Shown here piece by piece: positions 1 through 5,761 of a DNA stretch of 7,027 bases. Where the stretch lies: positions 1 to 7,027 of the forward strand of contig CAMDBK010000163.1 in NCBI GenBank assembly GCA_945889235.1. The letters run 5' to 3'. The position numbers were made by a program, and so were the translations under genes. The notes under the pieces are model-generated. The model saw nothing but the letters and a program-made list of their open reading frames with translations, searched no databases and was not told the DNA's origin. Numbering within the stretch: position 1 is the stretch's first letter; each line of letters starts with the position of its first letter. This DNA comes from Chitinophaga pinensis. GTDB lineage: Bacteria > Bacteroidota > Bacteroidia > SXHM01.

Positions 1-30
1 AAACCCGGTTTCATTAATGAAACCGGGTTT
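1..30 (-). terminator. Perfect 30-bp palindrome, probable intrinsic terminator
   Basis: The arms AAACCCGGTTTCAT and ATGAAACCGGGTTT flank a central TA, so the whole 30 bases equal their own reverse complement. The GC-rich core (CCCGG/CCGGG) flanked by A and T tracts is the form of a bidirectional intrinsic terminator. It lies 19 bases past the stop of the DUF1566 lipoprotein gene, where that transcript should end. On the plus strand it is followed by a T run, so it could also stop a convergent transcript from the left. The window edge cuts off what follows on the minus strand. Confidence 0.8.
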
Positions 31-49
31 TACACTTGAAGAAATAATT

Positions 50-682
50 TTAAAATGCCCTTATAGCTCTTACGCGGGCATTGAAATTTTTGTAGTAACA
101 GTTTTTATAACCGTTTAGGCTGTCAGTAAAATTAACATACCATGCAAGCGAATCGCGCCAGGCACCAATATCATTGTCATTTTCGGTTGAAGCCCAGTAA
201 AAGTTGTCTGAAAAGCCTCCAACATTTTTTCTTTCATTATACAATTCAACCAACTCAGATTTTGCGGGAAGGTACCAGTCATCAAAACCATTCAATACAA
301 GATCAGCACACAATTTTGCAGCATAATTTCCATCGCCCTGTACAGCAATAATCTGGTTGGTATTGCCTAAGCCTGTAAAAGGTAGTGTAGGTGTTGCATT
401 TGTACGCAAATAGGATCCGTTGTACCATTGTATTCCATCACTCTGGTCGCTGGGAGCAGCTATCAGACCATGTTCATTGGAAGCATCTTTGTAAAAAACA
501 ATTCCTCCGCCAAAACTTTCACCAATGTCGGGAGTAAAGACACAAGACCCGTCATCATCTGTTGCGTTGGAGTTATAGTTATCAGCAGCTGGGTCGGTGC
601 AACCGTCAATCTGCTTTTTGCAACTGTATAATGATACTAAGCCTATTGATAAAAGAAAAGCTATAATTATGTTTGTTTTCAT
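50..682 (-). CDS. DUF1566-domain lipoprotein with CTDP cysteine motif
   Basis: A 210-residue predicted lipoprotein. From the ATG at 680-682 it begins MKTNIIIAFLLSIGLVSLYS followed by Cys21, a signal peptide with lipobox LYSC, so it should be anchored in the outer or inner membrane. The open frame extends upstream to 787, but that would place 35 residues before the signal peptide and overlap the peptidase gene, so the internal ATG is preferred; it has an A-rich leader. Residues 28-47 carry the motif C-T-D-P...N-Y-N...D-D-D-G-S-C, common after the anchor of Bacteroidota surface proteins. From about residue 58 to the end it matches DUF1566 (Lcl C-terminal type): GGGIVFY, WYLP at 136-139 followed by EL, YWAST at 162-166, and the terminal RVRAIR. 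DUF1566 proteins are exported, and their function is generally unknown. The gene follows the peptidase gene by 67 bases with no terminator between them, so read-through is possible. Confidence 0.88.
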   Translation of the reverse strand: MKTNIIIAFLLSIGLVSLYSCKKQIDGCTDPAADNYNSNATDDDGSCVFTPDIGESFGGGIVFYKDASNEHGLIAAPSDQSDGIQWYNGSYLRTNATPTLPFTGLGNTNQIIAVQGDGNYAAKLCADLVLNGFDDWYLPAKSELVELYNERKNVGGFSDNFYWASTENDNDIGAWRDSLAWYVNFTDSLNGYKNCYYKNFNARVRAIRAF

Positions 683-736
683 TTTTTTGTTTTGGTTCTT
701 CAACGGATGCAATTTTAGAAATAAATTCTGATTCGC

Positions 737-766
737 GAAATATATTTTACTACTGTACTTCTGAAA
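737..766 (-). promoter_or_regulatory. Weak candidate Bacteroidota promoter for the DUF1566 lipoprotein
   Basis: On the minus strand TATATTTC (737-744) differs by one base from the Bacteroidota -7 consensus TAnnTTTG. TTTC (763-766) resembles the TTTG -33 element, with 18 bases between. It overlaps the 3' end of the peptidase gene and would place the start of transcription about 45-50 bases before the ATG at 682. Both boxes are imperfect in an AT-rich stretch, so chance is a real possibility. Confidence 0.25.
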
Positions 767-2570
767 GTGTATATTTTCTACCCTCATTTTCTTTTTTCAG
801 GTAGTCCATCAATGGCGCGAAATAATCTAACATCGCTTTAGCGCTTAAGTCACTGCCGGTTTGTTCTTTGAGTGCTATGCGCCAGTCTTTGCTTGCTCCG
901 GGATACATCATGTCTTCAATGAATTTACCTACTTCTTTGTTGCCATAATAGTTGGTGGCATGAGGGTCTTGGTGAAGAATGTTTTTCGCAATATGGTCAT
1001 GAAGTTGAAACAATAATACAAATGATAATGCATAATCATAATACTGTGCCGCATCATCGTTGATGTGGGTTTTGGTTGCTGCATCGCAATATTCTTCACC
1101 CCGAACTGAAGGTGGAGCTATGCCCTGATATTTTGCAACGGTTTCCCACCAGCGTTTGTTAAACTGGTCGGCAGGAAGGTTATTGGCATATAAATCATGC
1201 TCGAACATGCTCATGGTTCCTGTGCTCCAGGGAATGAATACAACAAAGTTCAATGCTTCTTTCAACAATGTTTTCATGTCATCTGATTTTGTTCCTTTTG
1301 GAATCAAATCCAGGTTTTCCATGAATGGTTTTTGCATGGCTGCCATTCCCATCAAACTTCCCAGTGCTTCGTGATAGGCACGGTTGGCGCCTTCGCGCAG
1401 CAACACAGGTACATCGGGATTGCTGTAAGAAAGGTAGTAATAAATATGCCCCAACTCATGGTGTGAAGTTTCATACCACTCGCTGTTAGGCTCAACACTC
1501 ATGAGTGAGCGCACATCTTTTTCATAGTCCATGTGCCAGGCAGATGCGTGATTATTCTTTTTATAGTTAGCATCAACCGGGGCAGGATAGAGATCTGATT
1601 TATCCCAAAAACTTCCAGGCAACTCAGGAAAACCAAGACTTACATAAAAACGCTCACCTTGTTTTACTATCCACTCAGCATCTTTTGTTTTCAGAGCGCT
1701 GTCAAGGTTGATTCCTTCTACTTCTACTAACGCGCTCCAGTCTTGTCCCCAGCGGTTGGGCAGCCAGTGTGCGGGAATTAAATCAGGAACTTCTTTTGCC
1801 TTGTATTTTTTCGCCAACTCATAACGCGTCCATGTATGCAATTCGCGGAAGAGAGGATATAATTCTTTGTTGAATTTCTGAAGCATGTCAATCATTTCCT
1901 GCGTGGTCATTCCATAATCAGAGACCTGGTATTCAAAGAAATCTTTGTAACCAAGACCTTGTACTGTTTTGTTGCGCAGGTCACGCAAATGCACTAATCC
2001 TTCTTTTAATCCTTTGCCCACTTCTTTGCTGCTTTCCCATGCTTTCAGGCGTTTAGCAGGGTCTTGTTCTGTGGCAAGTATTCCGTCAATATCGTTGGTT
2101 GAAACTGATTTTCCGCTGAGCTTAAAATCAAAGCCAAAGAGTTTTTCGGTTTGGGCAGTGGTGGCTTTTATGCGCTCTTTCACCACATCTTCCAGTGTTT
2201 CTGGGTTATTTGCTGCTTTGTAAAGTATGGCTTTCAGTTGTTTTACCTGCAGTTCGGTAAGCTTATCTTTTTGGGTAAGAAAAGCGGTTGCTGTTTCAAT
2301 ATTCATTTTGCTGCCTGTAAATTTGGCGTACTCTTCATTTGCTTTGTTAGTGGCTTTGGCATTGGTGCTGTCGCCTTCCACAATGTGGGTGTTGGATGCC
2401 CACTCGGCTTCATTGGCTATAATGCTTACTTCTTTGTATTTGCTGTTGTAACTGTCCAAATAAGTTTGCACACTGTCTTGCACTGCCTTGTTTGCGTTTT
2501 CATTGGGTTTGTTTCCGCTGCACGAAGAAATTATGACAGCAAGTAAGAAGAAGTAAAAGAGTTTTTTCAT
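750..2570 (-). CDS. M2-family zinc peptidase (ACE-like peptidyl-dipeptidase), lipoprotein
   Basis: A 606-residue homologue of angiotensin-converting enzyme (peptidase family M2), which removes dipeptides from peptide C-termini using zinc. The ATG at 2568-2570 gives MKKLFYFFLLAVIISSCSG, a signal peptide with lipobox and lipidated Cys at residue 17, so the enzyme should sit in the periplasm or on an outer-membrane leaflet. The open frame continues to a TTG at 2594, but that codon lies inside the -7 promoter box and is rejected. In 606-residue numbering the zinc site is complete: HELGH at 371-375 (His371, catalytic Glu372, His375), then REGAN and HEALG with Glu401 as third ligand. Lys500-x-His502 and Tyr513 correspond to the substrate-carboxylate Lys, the catalytic His and the transition-state Tyr of human testis ACE (K511, H513, Y523). 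Length matches one ACE domain. By alignment, Asp512 stands where human ACE has chloride-binding Arg522. A role in scavenging peptides is inferred. Expression probably comes from the promoter at 2592-2599. Confidence 0.95.
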   Translation of the reverse strand: MKKLFYFFLLAVIISSCSGNKPNENANKAVQDSVQTYLDSYNSKYKEVSIIANEAEWASNTHIVEGDSTNAKATNKANEEYAKFTGSKMNIETATAFLTQKDKLTELQVKQLKAILYKAANNPETLEDVVKERIKATTAQTEKLFGFDFKLSGKSVSTNDIDGILATEQDPAKRLKAWESSKEVGKGLKEGLVHLRDLRNKTVQGLGYKDFFEYQVSDYGMTTQEMIDMLQKFNKELYPLFRELHTWTRYELAKKYKAKEVPDLIPAHWLPNRWGQDWSALVEVEGINLDSALKTKDAEWIVKQGERFYVSLGFPELPGSFWDKSDLYPAPVDANYKKNNHASAWHMDYEKDVRSLMSVEPNSEWYETSHHELGHIYYYLSYSNPDVPVLLREGANRAYHEALGSLMGMAAMQKPFMENLDLIPKGTKSDDMKTLLKEALNFVVFIPWSTGTMSMFEHDLYANNLPADQFNKRWWETVAKYQGIAPPSVRGEEYCDAATKTHINDDAAQYYDYALSFVLLFQLHDHIAKNILHQDPHATNYYGNKEVGKFIEDMMYPGASKDWRIALKEQTGSDLSAKAMLDYFAPLMDYLKKENEGRKYTLSEVQ

Positions 2571-2591
2571 TGTTATTTTTTTGAAGATGGG

Positions 2592-2599
2592 CAAATATA
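2592..2599 (-). promoter_or_regulatory. Bacteroidota -7 promoter element for the M2 peptidase
   Basis: The minus strand reads TATATTTG, an exact match to the Bacteroidota sigma-ABfr -7 consensus TAnnTTTG. It ends 21 bases before the ATG at 2570, so the untranslated leader would be only about 15 bases, with the A-rich run CAAAAAAATAACA before the start. A -33 TTTG is not exact. The T-rich tail of the terminator (minus strand CTTTTTTATTTT, about 2610-2621) occupies that position. Confidence 0.6.
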
Positions 2600-2616
2600 G
2601 TTGTTTATTAAAATAA

Positions 2617-2646
2617 AAAAGCCCCGAGCCTTAGGCGGGGGCTTTT
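2617..2646 (-). terminator. Intrinsic terminator after the 247-residue lipoprotein gene
   Basis: Arms AAAAGCCCC (2617-2625) and GGGGCTTTT (2638-2646) pair over 9 bp. Inside them GCC (2628-2630) and GGC (2634-2636) pair around a TTA loop, leaving a small internal loop. On the minus strand the hairpin is followed by TTTTTTATTTTAAT, the expected U-tract. It lies about 74 bases beyond the stop of the gene at 2720-3463 and immediately before the promoter of the peptidase gene, so it separates the two transcription units. Confidence 0.85.
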
Positions 2647-2657
2647 GTTTATGTTGT

Positions 2658-2718
2658 GGGATTATAAATCCCAAGCTTTTAGGTCAGGATTGTAAATCCT
2701 GACCAGCGGGATTATCAC
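2658..2718. repeat. REP-like cluster: two hairpins plus a half-unit sharing a GGATTrTAAATCC core
   Basis: Hairpin 1 is GGGATT (2658-2663), loop ATA, AATCCC (2667-2672). Hairpin 2 is GGTCAGGATT (2682-2691), loop GTA, AATCCTGACC (2695-2704), a perfect 10-bp stem. Both share the core GGATT-(A/G)TA-AATCC, at 2659-2671 and 2687-2699. A third copy begins as GCGGGATTAT at 2706-2715 but its right arm is replaced by unrelated bases next to the lipoprotein stop codon (2720-2722). The roughly 25-base periodicity and compensating stem sequences resemble interspersed REP/BIME-type palindromes spread by RAYT transposases. That assignment is inferred, since only this locus is visible. The hairpins would also protect or attenuate the lipoprotein transcript 3' end. 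Confidence 0.65.
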
Positions 2719-2719
2719 G

Positions 2720-3463
2720 CTATGGGGTGTCCTTAATTTCTACAAGATCCATAATTCCAAAGACATTGTTTCTTTTATTTGTGTAACGTACTACTCCAAC
2801 TCCTTTTGCTGAATAATAAACACCGATATCTTCTATTGTATACAGTGCAAGCGGGTTTGTTTTGGTTGAAAATTCACTTATTCTTTTCCTTGTTGAAACA
2901 ATGCAATCCAATTGTTTTCCTTGCCAAGTAAAAACAGTGTCTTTTAAATACTCTTCTGTATCATGGGAAGTAAGACTGCTATCGCCTTTTGTATAAATTA
3001 CGGAAGTTTTCCGTGAAAAAATTTTTCCATTTTCAGTATACGTGTTTTCTTTTAGTTCTCCTCTAACTGGAAAATAATTCTGAGTATGAAAATTCTTAAA
3101 TTTAGGAGGATGTGAAAGATACTTATTGTCTGATATGTCTGATAAAATAAAAGTAAAAGATTCAAGCAATTTATTTTCAATATTATATTTTGAAGAATCA
3201 TAATTTGAAGAGGATGTGTACAATTTCTCTATACGATATTGAACACCCGACTCGGTAATAAGCTTTAAATCCTGAAACACAGTTTCATCCTTTGCTCCAA
3301 CCTTGCTGTAAACAAAGGTTTTTCCATTCCCAATTTTATCATTAGGGTATATACATTCCTTTGGAAGAAATTCAGTTTTTTCTTTATTAGTTTCAGATTT
3401 CTCATTATGTGAGCTGCATGAAATAAAGGTTGATAGCGATAATATAAACAGAAATATTCTCAT
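2720..3463 (-). CDS. Uncharacterised lipoprotein
   Basis: A 247-residue predicted lipoprotein that I do not recognise. It starts MRIFLFILSLSTFIS and then Cys16, a short hydrophobic signal with lipobox FISC, followed by a Ser/Asn/Glu/Lys-rich tether to about residue 33. The mature part is rich in alternating polar and hydrophobic residues, as in an all-beta fold. It holds only two further cysteines (Cys37 and Cys187), which could form a disulfide. The stretch YYSAKGVGVVRYTN at about 216-229 resembles the closing strands of many Bacteroidota beta-rich lipoproteins, but no named family is claimed. The ATG at 3461-3463 follows an A-rich leader. It lies 81 bases downstream of the SPASM gene, with no clear terminator between, so it could be read from the gws transcript, although it is likely an independent gene. 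A strong terminator follows at 2617-2646. Base composition is AT-rich, intermediate between its neighbours. Confidence 0.8.
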   Translation of the reverse strand: MRIFLFILSLSTFISCSSHNEKSETNKEKTEFLPKECIYPNDKIGNGKTFVYSKVGAKDETVFQDLKLITESGVQYRIEKLYTSSSNYDSSKYNIENKLLESFTFILSDISDNKYLSHPPKFKNFHTQNYFPVRGELKENTYTENGKIFSRKTSVIYTKGDSSLTSHDTEEYLKDTVFTWQGKQLDCIVSTRKRISEFSTKTNPLALYTIEDIGVYYSAKGVGVVRYTNKRNNVFGIMDLVEIKDTP

Positions 3464-3544
3464 TTGTTTGATTTTTATAATTGGTTTACTTGCGATAAAT
3501 ATTATACTTTATTAGTAAAAACATTATTTTATGGCTCAAAATAT

Positions 3545-4561
3545 TTAATTTTTCCATTGAGCGGTGTAGGGGTCATAATTACATTTTATTGGTTTTGAAA
3601 GAATATTCTCATCGGTTAAAAATGCACGGCAATCAGTACAAATGTATCGGAATTCACAATCTTTACAAACATCTATCTGACTTTTATCTATACCCCACAT
3701 TTTTTTTATTTCATCGTTATTTATTAAGCTTTTTAACGGTGTATCGTTTATATTACCGTATGATTTTTTTAAGCTCGGACAAATTTTTATATCTCCATTT
3801 ATGTCAATAGACAGTTTTTTGTTTAGACAGTTATTATAATGTTGAGATTCTGTAAATAACTCTATATTACTACTAAAAAATCCTGAGTGTATAATCCCAC
3901 AATGACTTTCAGATTCTATTTTTTGTATAGAATAATATATGTTACCTAAATTATTCGGAAGAGCCTCTTTTTTTTCCTCTATTGCAGTATGCAAATAAAT
4001 ATTTCTTATTCTTTTATTCTTTCTAATAATTTTTTCAAAAAAATCATTAGTTAATTCAGAATAATATTTTAAAATAAATTCAATATTATGCATCGTGCTA
4101 CCTGAAGTTAATTCAGCTATTTTTATGATAATTTCAGTGTTAATAATTTCATAACTGCGAACCTGCAATGCTTCACATCTTAATTCATTTAATTGAGAAA
4201 TAATTTCTTTGTAATTGAAATCAGAATCTTTATTTATATCAATTATAAAATTAGTGATTTCACTTGATGTTTCCCATTTTAAATCTAATTCAGGTAAATG
4301 CTCCGGTGTGTTTGTGGAGAATCCCCATTCTTCGTCAATTAATAATTTGAAGAATTCATCAATGCCTTTATTATATTGATTGTTGTATATTTTTTTTATT
4401 TCAGTAACCTTTTTATTTCTGGTTAATTGTAATATATCGTACAATAGAGTCGGTATAAAACGGTAGCGATTTAATTGTAAATCGCAAATAATACTTCTTT
4501 GAGCACCTTTGACTGGAATACAGTTAGAAAAAAGTAAAAAATAATTATGAGTTTTTTTCAT
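3545..4561 (-). CDS. gwsS: SPASM-domain peptide maturase of the grasp-with-spasm system
   Basis: A 338-residue protein matching GwsS, the SPASM partner of an ATP-grasp peptide ligase. The N-terminus carries the recognisable FSNCIPVKGAQRSIICDLQ block (residues 11-29). The middle contains ISQLNELRCEALQVRSYE (121-138), which resembles the radical-SAM barrel, yet no CxxxCxxC motif occurs anywhere; the only cysteines before 221 are C14, C26 and C129. The C-terminal SPASM domain is well kept: C245, G256-x4-C261, then C299-x2-C302-x5-C308-x2-C311, and C327, enough to hold auxiliary iron-sulfur clusters. The block HCGIIHSGFF (220-229) is also shared by members I recall. It probably binds or positions the precursor or supports the ligase; catalysis by classical S-adenosylmethionine cleavage is not supported by the visible motif set. 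The ATG at 4559-4561 overlaps the end of the 69-residue gene by 17 bases, implying translational coupling. The gene is very AT-rich. Confidence 0.9.
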   Translation of the reverse strand: MKKTHNYFLLFSNCIPVKGAQRSIICDLQLNRYRFIPTLLYDILQLTRNKKVTEIKKIYNNQYNKGIDEFFKLLIDEEWGFSTNTPEHLPELDLKWETSSEITNFIIDINKDSDFNYKEIISQLNELRCEALQVRSYEIINTEIIIKIAELTSGSTMHNIEFILKYYSELTNDFFEKIIRKNKRIRNIYLHTAIEEKKEALPNNLGNIYYSIQKIESESHCGIIHSGFFSSNIELFTESQHYNNCLNKKLSIDINGDIKICPSLKKSYGNINDTPLKSLINNDEIKKMWGIDKSQIDVCKDCEFRYICTDCRAFLTDENILSKPIKCNYDPYTAQWKN

Positions 4562-4754
4562 TTTTTTCTATCATAAATATTTTTGAGATAGGTTTATAAT
4601 AATGATTAGGTACATTAAAATATCCCTCTCTTAAACTATTAAACTCAGTATGTTGGATTTTTGCTTCAGGTCTTTCCTCCATGGTCTTATAATAAACAGG
4701 TAGTTCATCAAGTATCTCTTTTAACTCTTTTTTTAGTATATTATTTTTTTTCAT
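4545..4754 (-). CDS. 69-residue small protein in the gws cassette, candidate precursor or accessory
   Basis: A small protein sandwiched between the ligase and SPASM genes, overlapping the first by 14 bases and the second by 17 bases. This makes it very likely real and co-translated. It has no signal peptide, no cysteine and no Gly-Gly leader-cleavage site. The N-terminal part, MKKNNILKKELKEILDELP, looks like a charged amphipathic helix as seen in recognition leaders. The following YYKTMEERPEAK (about 21-32) brings a Thr next to Glu and Lys residues, the side-chain types that ATP-grasp ligases join. The C-terminal half is aromatic (YFNVPNHYYKP, about 45-55) and ends Lys/Asn/Glu-rich. Being the only small gene in the cassette, it may be the modified peptide. 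The aromatic C-terminus, lack of repeats and lack of an obvious core equally fit an accessory that binds the maturases. I recognise no family. Confidence 0.72.
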   Translation of the reverse strand: MKKNNILKKELKEILDELPVYYKTMEERPEAKIQHTEFNSLREGYFNVPNHYYKPISKIFMIEKNEKNS

Positions 4755-5727
4755 GATTTTTTATGAGGTATTTTGCTATTTCATGTTCTAAATAATAATT
4801 ACATGGATAAGAAACCATGCCAAATTGACCACATGGATTTACTTCTAAAAAAATATGCCTTCCTTTTTTATTAACTATAATATCTATTGAACCTGAATTT
4901 AATCCCAAATCTACCATAAATGATTTCAACTTTTTTTCTACATATTCAGGTAATTTATACGGTACTCTTCTACTTGGGTGCGTTTCATTGTAATTTCTAA
5001 AATCAAATTGTGTTTGCTTATCAGATTGAGAAAAAATTGCCATGCTAAAGAACTTCCCATCTAAATAAAAGCTCCGAACCTCAAAGTCTTTGTCAATGTA
5101 TTTCTGAGCAAGACATGGATGAAAATTATTGTTTAAGTGAGTTATTGTTTTTTTTGACAATATGGTAGTATATGGGGCGTATACTTTACCTTGTATAAAG
5201 TGGTGAGGAAGATTTTGTATAGGTTTAATTATAATTTTTTTATATCTTTTTTTGAATGCAAGAAGATTATTTTTATTGTTTGTAATTATGGTGGGGGGTA
5301 TAGGTAATTTATGCTTTATTGCATGATTTAACTGATATGTCTTACTAATGTTTTCTAAACGTGGATTACCTAAACTAGGGATGTTATCAAACTTTCCAGC
5401 ATAAGAAATATAAATAGCATAGCATTCATTTGTAATATTTTCTACAATATCTTTTTCCAGACGTTTATTCTTATTTATGCTTATATTATTGATTAGATCA
5501 GGTCTTCTTCTATACCAAACAGTTTTTATATCATCAATCGTATAATTGTTTGTCTTTTTTCTGAAATTCAAATTGGAAGACCTCTTACTATTATTATAGT
5601 AAAAAGAATACACTTCATTTGATGCAGAAATTCTGTTAACTCTTTCTGATTTTACATCATAATATAGTAGCCAAGATAAAACTATATTAGTAGATGCATC
5701 AAATTCTTCTGAGAATATTAGTATCAA
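4741..5727 (-). CDS. gwsG: ATP-grasp peptide maturase of the grasp-with-spasm system
   Basis: A 328-residue ATP-grasp ligase that should activate Asp/Glu side-chain carboxylates of a precursor peptide as acyl-phosphates and join them to Ser/Thr/Lys side chains in the cytoplasm (graspetide chemistry). The N-terminal MILIFSEEFDASTNIVLSWL block (1-20) and WYRRRP (71-76) are typical of this group. The ATP-grasp core has Lys168 in IIIKP, Glu216/Arg218 in FEVR, the basic DFRNYN (242-247) and RRVPYKLP (253-260) segments, and the magnesium ligands Asp282 (SIDII), Glu295 and Asn297 (FLEVNPCGQFGMVS). Homologues begin M-I-L-I, which places the start at a TTG (5725-5727). No in-frame ATG exists between it and the upstream stop, and an ATT immediately precedes it. 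The gene follows the 275-residue gene by 34 bases and overlaps the 69-residue gene by 14 bases, so it is probably in one operon with both. Confidence 0.93.
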   Translation of the reverse strand: MILIFSEEFDASTNIVLSWLLYYDVKSERVNRISASNEVYSFYYNNSKRSSNLNFRKKTNNYTIDDIKTVWYRRRPDLINNISINKNKRLEKDIVENITNECYAIYISYAGKFDNIPSLGNPRLENISKTYQLNHAIKHKLPIPPTIITNNKNNLLAFKKRYKKIIIKPIQNLPHHFIQGKVYAPYTTILSKKTITHLNNNFHPCLAQKYIDKDFEVRSFYLDGKFFSMAIFSQSDKQTQFDFRNYNETHPSRRVPYKLPEYVEKKLKSFMVDLGLNSGSIDIIVNKKGRHIFLEVNPCGQFGMVSYPCNYYLEHEIAKYLIKNHEKK

Positions 5728-5761
5728 AATAAAAGTATGAAATAACCTCTTTTAATAGATA

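Noticed and set aside
683..787. N-terminal extension of the DUF1566 lipoprotein frame up to 787
   Set aside because: It would put 35 residues ahead of a clear lipoprotein signal peptide and overlap the 3' end of the peptidase gene. The ATG at 682 gives a standard signal.
2571..2594. TTG start for the M2 peptidase at 2594
   Set aside because: The TTG is part of the TATATTTG promoter element, and the ATG at 2570 directly begins a typical signal peptide.
3464..3544. Promoter or terminator in the gap between gwsS and the lipoprotein gene
   Set aside because: The AT-rich sequence gives only short stems (5 bp or fewer) and near matches to TAnnTTTG such as AATATTTA, too weak to call.
142..3810. 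Several plus-strand open frames of 67-131 residues (for example 2151-2546 and 3589-3810)
   Set aside because: They lie antisense to well-supported genes, have low-complexity or biased composition and no recognisable domain, and no promoter evidence supports them.
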